In this document: positions 18,818-27,280 of the stretch, piece after piece | Position numbering within the stretch: position 1 is the first letter of the stretch | Layout: each line of letters starts with the position of its first letter | From: Candidatus Eubacterium faecigallinarum | GTDB taxonomy: Bacteria; Bacillota; Clostridia; Oscillospirales; Acutalibacteraceae | Length of the DNA: 64,000 nt | Assembly (NCBI GenBank): GCA_019115455.1 | Contig: DXDN01000008.1 | Location: 62,001 to 126,000, forward strand | Reading direction: 5' to 3' | The notes under the pieces: generated by a model | Told to the model about the DNA's origin: nothing | Databases searched by the model: none | Seen by the model: only the letters and a program-made list of their open reading frames with translations | Position numbers and translations under genes: made by a program

Positions 18818-20044
18818 TCAATTCATATTTTCAGCACACAAAACAGCAGTTGAAAAAGCTATTTGCAGGTTAAAGCCTCCTGTGTACGCATCTACATCAA
18901 TAATTTCCCCGGCAAAATAAAGATTATCAATTATCTTTGATTTCATAGTTTTCGGGTCAATTTCGCTGACGCTTACGCCGCCTGAAGTAACCACTGCCTC
19001 CTCAATAGGTCTGAAATCGCTGATATTTACGGTAAAATTCTTTATCAGCCTTAAAAGTGAAAGCCGCTGCTGTTTAGTTATCTGATTAACTTTAATCGAC
19101 GGCTGAATACCGCTAAGTAAAACTATAACAGGAATAAGCTTTTTAGGCAACAGCTTATTTAACGAATTTATAAAATCTTTATTTGAAAACTGAGAAAAAT
19201 CCCTCTGAAGGCGCTTGTCAAGGACATTCTCGTCAAGCGCAGGTTTAAGGTCTATTGTAAACTTATAACTGCTTTTGCCCATATTTTTTATATGGCTTGA
19301 GGCGGAAAGCACCACGGGACCGCTTATGCCGTAATGGGTAAATATCATTTCTCCGAAATCGGAATAAATCTTTTTGCCGTTTTCAAGCAGTGTTACGGCG
19401 ACATTTTTAAGGGAAAGCCCCTGCAATTTAGGTATAAAATTATCAGAACACACCAGCGGCACCAGACTCGGTTTAAGCGCTGTGACCGTATGCCCGACAG
19501 ACCTTGCCATAGCGTATCCGTCGCCGTCTGAACCTGTCAGCGGATAACTTTTGCCCCCGGTACAAAGGGCGACAAAATCGCAGGGAATTTTCGTCTTATC
19601 ATCAAGCACTACGGAGATGATTCTGTTTTCGTTGAGCTCAAAGTTTTTGGCTTTTGCGTGAATAATCTTTGCTCCGCTCTTTTTGCAGTAGCTCACAAGC
19701 GCGTCAACTATATCCACAGACTTGTCGCTTTGCGGAAACACTCGGTTTCCCCTCTCTATTTTCAGCGGAACTCCAAGCTCCTCAAAAAGCGCCATAGTGT
19801 CATACGGCATAAAATTTGAAAAAGCGGAATACAAAAACCTCGGATTCGTGGGGACATTTTCTATAAGCTCGCTAAGCTCAAACGAGGCATTCGTTACATT
19901 GCATCTGCCCTTGCCGGTAATCATAAGCTTTCTGCCCGGTCTGTCCATCTTTTCAATTACCGTAACGTCATTACCCTTAAGAGCGCTTTTAGCAGCGCAC
20001 ATCAGACCTGCCGCACCGGCGCCGATAACAACTACCTTCGCCAT
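18818..20044 (-). CDS. NAD(P)/FAD-dependent oxidoreductase (BaiN/HI0933 family)
   Basis: A 408-residue flavoprotein. The N-terminal dinucleotide-binding motif VIGAGAAGLMCA, GRKLMITGKGRCNVTN and the C-terminal VTSGGVSVSEIDPKTMKSK and GEIIDVDAYTGGFNLQ motifs are diagnostic for the family. Members have been called aminoacetone oxidase or flavin-dependent bile-acid enzymes (BaiN), but the physiological substrate is not known for most. The gene lies 24 bp upstream of cmk. Confidence 0.88.
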   Translation of the reverse strand: MAKVVVIGAGAAGLMCAAKSALKGNDVTVIEKMDRPGRKLMITGKGRCNVTNASFELSELIENVPTNPRFLYSAFSNFMPYDTMALFEELGVPLKIERGNRVFPQSDKSVDIVDALVSYCKKSGAKIIHAKAKNFELNENRIISVVLDDKTKIPCDFVALCTGGKSYPLTGSDGDGYAMARSVGHTVTALKPSLVPLVCSDNFIPKLQGLSLKNVAVTLLENGKKIYSDFGEMIFTHYGISGPVVLSASSHIKNMGKSSYKFTIDLKPALDENVLDKRLQRDFSQFSNKDFINSLNKLLPKKLIPVIVLLSGIQPSIKVNQITKQQRLSLLRLIKNFTVNISDFRPIEEAVVTSGGVSVSEIDPKTMKSKIIDNLYFAGEIIDVDAYTGGFNLQIAFSTAVLCAENMN

Positions 20045-20114
20045 TGTACTCCCCTTTCTTCATAAAGTTGTGATATATAAATAAGATATAAGATTATATT
20101 AAGTTAAGCGATAA

Positions 20115-22007
20115 TTATGCCAAGTCAGAATATTCCTCCAGCTGTGAGGATACATCTTCCCACTGTTCATAGAGCATATCCCTGCTTTTAGTAAGCTCAT
20201 TAAGCTCCTCGGTAAGTTCAAGAAGTTTTTCATACGGTGCTCCCGACAGCTCTTCCTCAACAGCGGAAATTTTATTTTCTGTTTCCTCTATCTCAGCTTC
20301 GGTTTTGGTGAGTTTGGTTTTCAGCTTTCTGAAATTACTCTGTCTCTCTTTTTTCAGCTTATAATCGTTCACCGCCGGTTTTTCTTTGGCTGCTTTTTGC
20401 TCTTCACGCACATATCTTTTTTCTGCATAGTCGTCGTAATTACCCAAAAAATTATTACAGCCGCAGGGTGTAAGCTCAACTATCCTTGTGGCAAGCTTAT
20501 TTATAAAATATCTGTCGTGGGATACAATGAGCATTGTGCCCTGATAGTCAAGCAGCGTATTTTCAAGCTCCTCACGGGAAAAGGCATCCAAATGGTTTGT
20601 AGGCTCATCAAGCAGCAGGAAATTAAATCCGCCCAGCATCAGCTTTAAAAGCGCAACTCTTGCTCGTTCGCCGCCTGAGCAAACCTCAAGTTTCCTGTAC
20701 ACCTCGTCGCCTTTAAACAAAAATGCTGCAAGGGCGTTTCTCACCTTGGTTTCGGTCATATAGGGGAAATTAGTCCACACCTCGTCTATAACTGTTTTTG
20801 AAAGGTCAAGATTTGACTGAACCTGGTCAAAATAGCCTGTCATAAGTGACGCTCCGAACCTGAATGTGCCGTCGTCACGTGAAAGCTCGCCCATAAGTAT
20901 TTTAAGCAGAGTAGTTTTGCCGCAGCCGTTGTCCCCCAGTAAAAAGACACGTTCGCCGCGTTTTACGTTAAACGATACGTCTTCAAACACGGCTTTTCCG
21001 TTAAAGCTTTTTTTAAGGTCGACGACATCCAGCACGTCCTCACCCGAAACACACTTGGGGGTAAAATCAAATCTTATGCGCTGTACCTTACTTTCAGGAA
21101 CAACAAGCTGCGCCCTGATACGCTCTACCACCTTTTCCTTACTTTCGGCAGTTTTTATATTCTTCTCCCTGTTCCACTGGCGCTGTTGGGCAATGATACC
21201 CTCAAGGCGCTCTATCTCCTTCATATCATTGTTGTACTTGTCCTCAATCGCCTTTTGGCGTGCCTCTTTCTTTTTCAGAAAAGTTGAGTAATTGCCGGTA
21301 TAAGAGAGTATTTTTTTATTTTCAAGCTCAATGGTTTTATCGGTTATTCTGTCAAGAAAATATCTGTCGTGGCTTATAACCAGGCATGCGCCGCTAAAAT
21401 TCCTGAGGAAATCCTCAAGCCACTGTATTGCGCTTATATCAAGGTGGTTTGTAGGCTCGTCCAGCAACAGAAAATCAGCGTCCGACAAAAGAAGCTTTGC
21501 AAGTATCAGCTTTGAGCGCTGACCACCCGAGAGTTTTGAGGTAGGTTTGTCAAATTCCGCCTCCGTAAATCCCAGTCCGGTAAGCGCTGATCTTGTCATA
21601 GATTTATACGTAAGTCCGCCGCGGCGGTTAAATTCCTCAGTAAGAAAATCCTGCTTTTCTATCAGCTCCTGTGAGGCAGATTCACCAAGAGCCGCAGTCA
21701 CGCTCTCCAGCTCACGTTCCATGGCTATAAGGTCGTCAAAGACTGACACAAGCTCATTCCAAACGGTTTTGTCCTGAGAGCATGTATGCTGTTCCATATA
21801 GCCTATTTTTACATTTTTTGAAATAAAACAGTTTCCGCTGTCAGGCAAATACTCGCCTGTTATTATTTTAAAAAGGGACGTTTTTCCGGCACCGTTGACA
21901 CCCACAAAGCCTACTTTCTCCTTGTCCTTTATATCAAAAGATATGTTGGAAAAAAGCGTATTTTCTCCGAAAGACAATGTTAAATTTTGCACATCAAGCA
22001 CATTCAT
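20115..22007 (-). CDS. ABC-F family ATPase
   Basis: A 630-residue soluble protein with two ABC ATPase domains (Walker A GVNGAGKTS and GDNGCGKTT; signatures LSGGQRSK and CSGGERAR), a charged inter-domain linker (about 240-320) and a C-terminal coiled coil. It has no membrane segment. ABC-F proteins bind the ribosomal E site to assist translation or give antibiotic protection; the long C-terminal coil resembles the Uup/YdiF type. No resistance link can be read from sequence. It is a single gene with ATGGAG 8 nt before the ATG. Confidence 0.92.
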   Translation of the reverse strand: MNVLDVQNLTLSFGENTLFSNISFDIKDKEKVGFVGVNGAGKTSLFKIITGEYLPDSGNCFISKNVKIGYMEQHTCSQDKTVWNELVSVFDDLIAMERELESVTAALGESASQELIEKQDFLTEEFNRRGGLTYKSMTRSALTGLGFTEAEFDKPTSKLSGGQRSKLILAKLLLSDADFLLLDEPTNHLDISAIQWLEDFLRNFSGACLVISHDRYFLDRITDKTIELENKKILSYTGNYSTFLKKKEARQKAIEDKYNNDMKEIERLEGIIAQQRQWNREKNIKTAESKEKVVERIRAQLVVPESKVQRIRFDFTPKCVSGEDVLDVVDLKKSFNGKAVFEDVSFNVKRGERVFLLGDNGCGKTTLLKILMGELSRDDGTFRFGASLMTGYFDQVQSNLDLSKTVIDEVWTNFPYMTETKVRNALAAFLFKGDEVYRKLEVCSGGERARVALLKLMLGGFNFLLLDEPTNHLDAFSREELENTLLDYQGTMLIVSHDRYFINKLATRIVELTPCGCNNFLGNYDDYAEKRYVREEQKAAKEKPAVNDYKLKKERQSNFRKLKTKLTKTEAEIEETENKISAVEEELSGAPYEKLLELTEELNELTKSRDMLYEQWEDVSSQLEEYSDLA

Positions 22008-22065
22008 AACAAAAACTCCATAAAAGGATACGATAATATTCTGTAATATTTTACACTATTTTTAA

Positions 22066-22094
22066 TTGAAAGTATAGTACAAATTTGTTATTAT
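22066..22094 (+). promoter_or_regulatory. manA promoter
   Basis: TTGAAA at 22066-22071, a 17-bp spacer and TATTAT at 22089-22094. Confidence 0.65.
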
Positions 22095-22135
22095 ATTAAT
22101 TAAATAAATTATGTCTGACGAAAGGCTGAAAAAAT

Positions 22136-23089
22136 ATGGATATACTTAAATTAAAACCGGTACTCAAGGATTACATATGGGGCGGCGAAAGGCTCAGGAC
22201 TGATTTCGGTTTCCAGAGCGAGCTTGACAAAATCGCCGAGGGCTGGATGCTTTCCTGCCACAAAGACGGCAAAAGCACCGTTGACGGAGGAGAATTTAAC
22301 GGTCAGGAGCTGGGTAATATTATCGAAAAATTCGGCAAGGAAAAAGTTGTCGGCACCCGCAGTCTTGACTTCCCCTATTTCCCGGTGCTTATAAAACTCA
22401 TTGACGCAAAGGACAATTTGTCAATTCAGGTTCATCCCGACAACGATTATGCACAGAGGGTTGAGGGAGAGTTCGGTAAGACAGAAATCTGGTACGTACT
22501 CGACGCAACTCCTGACGCCAGCCTTATTTACGGCTTTAAAAATGAAATCACATCGGAAGAATTTAAAAAAGCAATTGAGGACAACACCCTGCTTGACGTG
22601 CTCAACAGTGTAAAGGTCAAAAAAGGCGACTTATTCTTCATAGAAGCAGGTACGGTGCATGCTATCGGTAAAGGCACTCTGATTGCCGAGATTCAGCAGA
22701 ATTCAAACTCAACTTACCGTGTTTACGATTACGGAAGACTCGGAGCCGACGGAAAACCGAGAGAGCTTCACGTAAAAAAAGCAGTTGACGTATCCGTAAC
22801 AAAACCGCCTAAATACGGCTGCAAGCCCATGGGCGAGCCGCAGGATAAGGGAGGATATATCAGCACTTTGCTGACAAAGTGCGATCTTTTTACGGTATGG
22901 CATTACGACATCAGCACTTCTGCCGAATTTGAAGCAGATGAAAAAAGCTTTAACCATGTACTTGTTATAAACGGCAGCGGCAGCATTAACGGCACTAACA
23001 TGAAAAAGGGCGACAGCTTCTTTGTGCCTGCCGGCTACGGAAAATACAGGATTGAGGGCAAATGTGAAGTCCTGATTACAAAAATTTAA
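22136..23089 (+). CDS. manA: Mannose-6-phosphate isomerase, class I
   Basis: A 317-residue zinc enzyme that interconverts mannose 6-phosphate and fructose 6-phosphate. The family features KPVLKDYIWGGERL, the metal-binding QVHPDNDYA (about residue 98), KTEIWYVLDA and GTVHAIGKGT are present. The length fits the short Firmicute type rather than the 390-residue enterobacterial type. It is transcribed alone, with a promoter upstream and a hairpin terminator after the stop. Confidence 0.95.
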   Translation: MDILKLKPVLKDYIWGGERLRTDFGFQSELDKIAEGWMLSCHKDGKSTVDGGEFNGQELGNIIEKFGKEKVVGTRSLDFPYFPVLIKLIDAKDNLSIQVHPDNDYAQRVEGEFGKTEIWYVLDATPDASLIYGFKNEITSEEFKKAIEDNTLLDVLNSVKVKKGDLFFIEAGTVHAIGKGTLIAEIQQNSNSTYRVYDYGRLGADGKPRELHVKKAVDVSVTKPPKYGCKPMGEPQDKGGYISTLLTKCDLFTVWHYDISTSAEFEADEKSFNHVLVINGSGSINGTNMKKGDSFFVPAGYGKYRIEGKCEVLITKI

Positions 23090-23114
23090 TAAAAATTTTT
23101 CATTTTGGAATAAA

Positions 23115-23155
23115 AAGTCACAGACAGCGCAATACTATCTGTGACTTTAATTTTT
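23115..23155 (+). terminator. Terminator after manA
   Basis: AAGTCACAGACAG pairs with CTATCTGTGACTT (one mismatch) across a 7-nt loop, followed by TAATTTTT. The DUF378 gene starts 13 bp later, so it may be read through to some extent. Confidence 0.7.
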
Positions 23156-23167
23156 GGAGTGATAAAA

Positions 23168-23374
23168 ATGAAAATAGTCAATAACATAGCGCTGATACTC
23201 TCAATAATCGGCGGCATTAACTGGGGACTTATCGGTCTGTTTAAATTTGATCTGGTGGCATGGATTTGCGGCGGTCAGGACGCAGTTTTCGCCAGAATCA
23301 TATACAGCCTTGTAGGTCTTGCGGCAATCTGGTGCATCAGTCTTCTCTTCACAGGAAGAACAGCAGAGGAATAA
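23168..23374 (+). CDS. DUF378 small membrane protein
   Basis: A 68-residue protein with two hydrophobic segments and the hallmark IIGGINWGLIGLF motif of DUF378 proteins. These small inner-membrane proteins are widespread and have no known function. The ATG at 23168 is preceded by GGAGTGAT, which decides the start; the longer frame begins inside the upstream hairpin. It stands between the manA terminator and a strong convergent terminator. Confidence 0.88.
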   Translation: MKIVNNIALILSIIGGINWGLIGLFKFDLVAWICGGQDAVFARIIYSLVGLAAIWCISLLFTGRTAEE

Positions 23375-23377
23375 AAG

Positions 23378-23431
23378 TAAACTGAAACGGGCAGAGTATT
23401 TACTCTGCCCGTTTCAGTTTATCTTTTTTTA
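23378..23431. terminator. Bidirectional terminator between DUF378 gene and sigE
   Basis: AAACTGAAACGGGCAGAGTA pairs perfectly with its reverse complement across a 3-nt loop, with TTTATCTTTTTTT after it. It ends the plus-strand DUF378 gene and the minus-strand sigE operon. Confidence 0.92.
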
Positions 23432-23461
23432 TTTATAATTTTTCATGATGCTCATATCGTT

Positions 23462-24160
23462 TTACGCAATATGTCTTTCGATTTCATTTCTTATTTTTGA
23501 AAGTATCCTTTTTTCAAGCCGGCTGATATATGACTGGGATATTCCCATGGAATCGGCAAGCTGTTTTTGAGTATGGCTCTTTCCGCCGTCAAGACCAAAA
23601 CGCATCATCATCATCTTTTTTTCTTTTTCCGGCAGAGTATCCACTATGTTTCGCAAAAATCGCTTTTCGTCGTCATACTCTATATTCTCATAAACGTCAT
23701 CGGGCTCGGTTCCCAGCACGTCCCTGAGAGTAAGCTCGTTGCCGTCCCAGTCCACAGACAGCGGCTCATCAAAGGACATCTCCACGCGGGTGTTATTCAC
23801 CTTTCTGAGATGCATGAGAATCTCGTTTTCAATACAGCGTGAAGCATACGTGGCAAGCTTAATCTGCTTTTCGGGATTAAATGTTCTTACCGCTTTCATA
23901 AGACCTATTGTGCCTATAGACACAAGGTCTTCGGTGGATGTGGTCTTTGACTCGAATTTTTTTGCGATATAGACCACAAGACGCAAGTTATGAGTTACCA
24001 GCAGGTCCCTGTTTTCGTCATTTCCGTGACGAAGTTCATCCATTATTTGAGCTTCTTTTTCCTTGGACAGCGGAGGCGGAAGCGTTTCCGGTCCGTTTAT
24101 GTAATAGCATTTCTGCTTTTTAAACAGTCTTAAAATAAATTCTTTTAGCTTCTTAAACAT
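23462..24160 (-). CDS. sigE: Sporulation sigma factor SigE
   Basis: A 232-residue sigma factor directing early mother-cell gene expression. The basic, amphipathic start (FKKLKEFILRLFKKQKCYYING, residues 2-23) is the pro-sequence that holds pro-SigE at the membrane and is removed by SpoIIGA. Region 2 (LRLVVYIAKKFESKTTSTEDLVSIG) and region 4 (KQLADSMGISQSYISRLEKR) are intact. It follows spoIIGA by 8 bp, the classical arrangement. Confidence 0.97.
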   Translation of the reverse strand: MFKKLKEFILRLFKKQKCYYINGPETLPPPLSKEKEAQIMDELRHGNDENRDLLVTHNLRLVVYIAKKFESKTTSTEDLVSIGTIGLMKAVRTFNPEKQIKLATYASRCIENEILMHLRKVNNTRVEMSFDEPLSVDWDGNELTLRDVLGTEPDDVYENIEYDDEKRFLRNIVDTLPEKEKKMMMMRFGLDGGKSHTQKQLADSMGISQSYISRLEKRILSKIRNEIERHIA

Positions 24161-24168
24161 AATTCACC

Positions 24169-24957
24169 TCAGATATTAATTATTTCCGGATTTAAAATTG
24201 CGGAAAAATCCTTCGAATCCACTGACGACGCCGCTATGTATACCTTATCTGTTTCCACCGACTTTTTGCCGGAGGATATTATCACTTTATCCGGTCTGAA
24301 AGCCTTGAGCGTTCCCTCACCTCCTACTGAGTTAAACGGTATGACACGTTCGGCGTCAAAGGATATTCTGCTGCTGTCAGCAACTATTACGGGATAGTCG
24401 GAAAAAGGTTCCTTGAGTTTGTTGCCTGTATCTGCAAATGCGTACATATGTATCTCCTGCCCGTTTTTGAAAACCGTCAGAGAATATATTTCGTTTTTGC
24501 CGGTGGTACGGTTATATATTTTTACCGCCGCAAGAGCGATAAGATACGCCGCAAGGGCGCTGAGCAAAAGAGTGCCGGCAGGAATATCAAAATAAACGAC
24601 GTCGTTTTTTATTGCCACTCCGTCAGGTTTGAACACAAGCCATGCGGCAAGAATCACACCCAGGAGCATCATATTTGACAGGTAAAATACCATTAGATTT
24701 TTCAGAAAAACAAGCACCCGTTTAAACCCGAAAACACAAAGGACTATGACTGCGGAAATAAAAATCTTGCCTGCCGCCGTTATAAGAAAATGAAGTTCGT
24801 CAAGAAGTATGACCAGCGAATACACTCCGCCGATAAAGGCACCAATAAGCAGGCGGAGAGTTTTTGTATTTTCCTTGACGATCAGCCTTGTAAGAAGCAG
24901 GAGCAGATATGTAATAAAAAAATTAACTACAAAAAGCACGTCAACATAAACAATCAA
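24169..24957 (-). CDS. spoIIGA: Pro-SigE processing peptidase SpoIIGA
   Basis: A 262-residue membrane protease. The N-terminal half has about five hydrophobic helices (IVYVDVLFVVNFFITYLLLL onward); the C-terminal half is a cytosolic aspartic-protease-like domain with the active-site motif FADTGNKLKEPF (about residues 180-191). It cleaves the pro-sequence from SigE after activation from the forespore. The start is placed at TTG 24957, 5 nt after the GGGAGGGG site; a frame from ATG 24981 would begin inside the hairpin and promoter. Confidence 0.92.
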   Translation of the reverse strand: MIVYVDVLFVVNFFITYLLLLLTRLIVKENTKTLRLLIGAFIGGVYSLVILLDELHFLITAAGKIFISAVIVLCVFGFKRVLVFLKNLMVFYLSNMMLLGVILAAWLVFKPDGVAIKNDVVYFDIPAGTLLLSALAAYLIALAAVKIYNRTTGKNEIYSLTVFKNGQEIHMYAFADTGNKLKEPFSDYPVIVADSSRISFDAERVIPFNSVGGEGTLKAFRPDKVIISSGKKSVETDKVYIAASSVDSKDFSAILNPEIINI

Positions 24958-24962
24958 AAATA

Positions 24963-24999
24963 CCCCTCCCGCTGATAACATTATAACCAGCGAAAGGGG
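24963..24999 (-). promoter_or_regulatory. Hairpin that buries the spoIIGA ribosome-binding site
   Basis: On the minus strand CCCCTTTCGCTG (24998-24987) pairs over 12 positions (two G-U) with CAGCGGGAGGGG (24974-24963) around a 13-nt loop. The 3' arm is the spoIIGA Shine-Dalgarno site, and TATTTTTG follows, so it may also serve as the terminator of the cyclophilin gene. Confidence 0.7.
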
Positions 25000-25012
25000 T
25001 TTAATTTGTCAC
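24980..25012 (-). promoter_or_regulatory. Candidate spoIIG promoter with long spacer
   Basis: TATAAT at 24980-24985 lies in the hairpin loop and GTGACA at 25007-25012 lies 21 bp upstream. An unusually long spacer with Spo0A activation is known for the Bacillus subtilis spoIIG promoter; the match here is inferred from position and spacing. TTTGTCACA is only a weak match to a Spo0A box. Confidence 0.45.
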
Positions 25013-25014
25013 AA

Positions 25015-25572
25015 TTAATCTTCAATTTCAATTGTTTCAATAACAACATCGTTAACGGGCTTGTCGGACATGCCGGTCTTGACACCGGCGATATTTTCGA
25101 GCACGTCCTCGCCGTCGGTTATCATACCGAATACGGTGTGATGGAAATCAAGCCACGGAGTGCCGCCCACTTCTTTATATTTGTCAATGACCTCCTGGGG
25201 GAAGCCGTTGTCCTTAAGCCCTTCCATCTGGGACAAAAGTGACTCGGGAACATCCTTTGCCTGGACAATGAAGAACTGAGAGCCGTTGGTATTAGGTCCG
25301 CTGTTAGCCATAGAAAGCGCGCCGTAATAGTTACGTGCGTCAAGGGAAAACTCGTCCTCAAAGGCTTTGCCCCAAATTGACTCTCCGCCGCATCCGGTGC
25401 CTGTCGGGTCGCCGCCCTGAATCATAAAGTCCTTTATGATACGGTGAAAAATAAGTCCATCATAATATCCGTTTTTTGCGTGAGTCGAAAAATTCTCAAC
25501 TGCTTTGGGCGCCGCCGTTTCGTTAAGCTCAAACGTCATATCGCCCATATTTGTTTTGATAACTGCTTTCAT
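25015..25572 (-). CDS. Cyclophilin-type peptidyl-prolyl isomerase
   Basis: A 185-residue cyclophilin that catalyses cis-trans isomerisation of proline bonds. The family motifs [19 protein letters not shown] (positions about 41-59), [15 protein letters not shown] and the late [14 protein letters not shown] are present. It has no signal peptide, so it is cytosolic. The ATG overlaps the stop of the GH2 gene by one base, placing it at the end of the ABC exporter, GH2, cyclophilin row. Confidence 0.95.
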   Translation of the reverse strand: MKAVIKTNMGDMTFELNETAAPKAVENFSTHAKNGYYDGLIFHRIIKDFMIQGGDPTGTGCGGESIWGKAFEDEFSLDARNYYGALSMANSGPNTNGSQFFIVQAKDVPESLLSQMEGLKDNGFPQEVIDKYKEVGGTPWLDFHHTVFGMITDGEDVLENIAGVKTGMSDKPVNDVVIETIEIED

Positions 25573-27278
25573 TATAATTTAACCCTTTCATTAATTTTTC
25601 TTAATGTTGCCATATCTATCTTAGTAACCTTTCGGTCATAGGTCATAAGACCGTTAAGCTCATCCTCCACGTCGGTAAGCTGAGTATAAACCGCCGCGCA
25701 AAGTCCGTCTTTTATCTGAGGGATTATTGTCTTTTCATAGAGCCTTTTATATGCCTCTGTAAGTGACTTGGTGCTTTTGTATATCTTATACCCGAACATT
25801 TTATTGTTAAATGTATGATCCGGGGTTTTAAGGCTGAAGCCTCCGAATTCTGATAGAACGTACGGCTTGTCGCCTTTTTTAACCTTAATCGGTGTAAAAT
25901 AAATATGCTTTGATATCACGTCGCTGGAACCCAAGTCGTGCCAGCCCGAGGTGGTGTCAACAACTCTTGTGGAGTCAAGATCCTTTATGTATTTATACAC
26001 TTTAGCGCTGTCAAACTGTCCCCAGCCCTCGTTAAACGGAACCCACATTGCTATGCAGGGACAATTGTATAGGAGATTAACCGTTTCCCTCAGCTCGTTA
26101 TAATACATATCTCTTCCCTCTTTTTCAGTCCTGTGGAAGAGTCTGTAGTTGCGGTCATCAAGATTAATTCCCACAAACGGTATAACCGAAACCTCAGGTC
26201 CGTAAGTGCCGCCGCCGTTTACCATATCCTGCCACACCAGAATACCGTGAACATCGCAGTAATGATACCACAAAAGCGGCTCTATTTTAATATGCTTTCT
26301 TAACATATTAAACCCTGCCGTTTTGGCAAATATTACGTCGTTTTCCATCGCCTCATTGTCCGGCGGAGTAAGATAACCGTCGGAATAATAGCCCTGGTCA
26401 AGCAGTCCGTTATGGAAATACGGTTTATTATTAAGGAACAGTCTTTTAACTCCGTTTGCGTCGGTACCTACAGAAAATTTACGCATGCCGAAATACGACT
26501 TTATAACCTCGCCGCAGGCTCTGAAATCCACATGGTATAAAAACGGAGATTCAGGACTCCACTCGTGGAAATTCGGTATTTTAACAACATGCTCCTTGGT
26601 GTTTGCCACCTCACGCTTGCCGTCATAGATAATTACTCTGACGTCATCAGTTCCGAAATACTCGAATTTAACGAGTCCGTTGTCATAGTCAGGCGTTATT
26701 TTTACACTTTCAAGGTATTTAACAGGCGTGGACTCAAGCCACACCGACTGCCAAATTCCGCTCTGAGGAGAATACCATATTCCGCCGCGCTTTATCTTCT
26801 GCTTGCCGCGTGAATAAGATTTGGTATCGGTATAATCCTTAACGCATACCACCAGCGAATTTTCGCACCCCTCATCAGCAAGATGCTCTGTAAGCTCCAG
26901 CTTAAAGGGAGTATATCCGCCTGTGTGGCTGCCCACGAGGTTGCCGTTAAGGTAAACCTCCGCCACCTGGTCAACAGCGCCGAAATTAACAAACACCCTG
27001 CCTTTATTAAATTCCTCTGGCAGGACAAAGCTCTTTTGATAAAACAGGTAATCCTGCGGCGTTATCATCCGGCACACACCGGAAAGCTCCGTTTCGGGAG
27101 AAAAAGGAACAATGATTCTGCCGGGAAAACCGGTTGCGGGTATGCTCGAAGATTTTGTAATGGCATAATTCCACTCCCCGTTAAGGCTTATGTAACTGTC
27201 CCTTACAAACTGCGGTCTCGGATACTCCGGCAGCGGATTGTTTCTGTCGATGCTTTTGCTCCATTTAGTAGATAACAT
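25572..27278 (-). CDS. Glycoside hydrolase family 2 protein
   Basis: A 568-residue cytosolic glycosidase of GH2. An N-terminal jelly-roll sugar-binding domain ([26 protein letters not shown]) and an immunoglobulin-like domain precede the TIM barrel. The acid/base glutamate lies in [11 protein letters not shown] (about residue 411) and the nucleophile in YVLSEFGGF (about 473). It is shorter than classical beta-galactosidase and could be a beta-galactosidase, beta-glucuronidase or related enzyme; specificity cannot be read. No signal peptide is seen. It starts 2 bp after the ABC exporter. Confidence 0.88.
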   Translation of the reverse strand: MLSTKWSKSIDRNNPLPEYPRPQFVRDSYISLNGEWNYAITKSSSIPATGFPGRIIVPFSPETELSGVCRMITPQDYLFYQKSFVLPEEFNKGRVFVNFGAVDQVAEVYLNGNLVGSHTGGYTPFKLELTEHLADEGCENSLVVCVKDYTDTKSYSRGKQKIKRGGIWYSPQSGIWQSVWLESTPVKYLESVKITPDYDNGLVKFEYFGTDDVRVIIYDGKREVANTKEHVVKIPNFHEWSPESPFLYHVDFRACGEVIKSYFGMRKFSVGTDANGVKRLFLNNKPYFHNGLLDQGYYSDGYLTPPDNEAMENDVIFAKTAGFNMLRKHIKIEPLLWYHYCDVHGILVWQDMVNGGGTYGPEVSVIPFVGINLDDRNYRLFHRTEKEGRDMYYNELRETVNLLYNCPCIAMWVPFNEGWGQFDSAKVYKYIKDLDSTRVVDTTSGWHDLGSSDVISKHIYFTPIKVKKGDKPYVLSEFGGFSLKTPDHTFNNKMFGYKIYKSTKSLTEAYKRLYEKTIIPQIKDGLCAAVYTQLTDVEDELNGLMTYDRKVTKIDMATLRKINERVKL

Positions 27279-27280
27279 TT

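Noticed and set aside
23115..23155. A riboswitch before the DUF378 gene
   Set aside because: The hairpin directly follows the manA stop and has a simple terminator shape with no further conserved structure.
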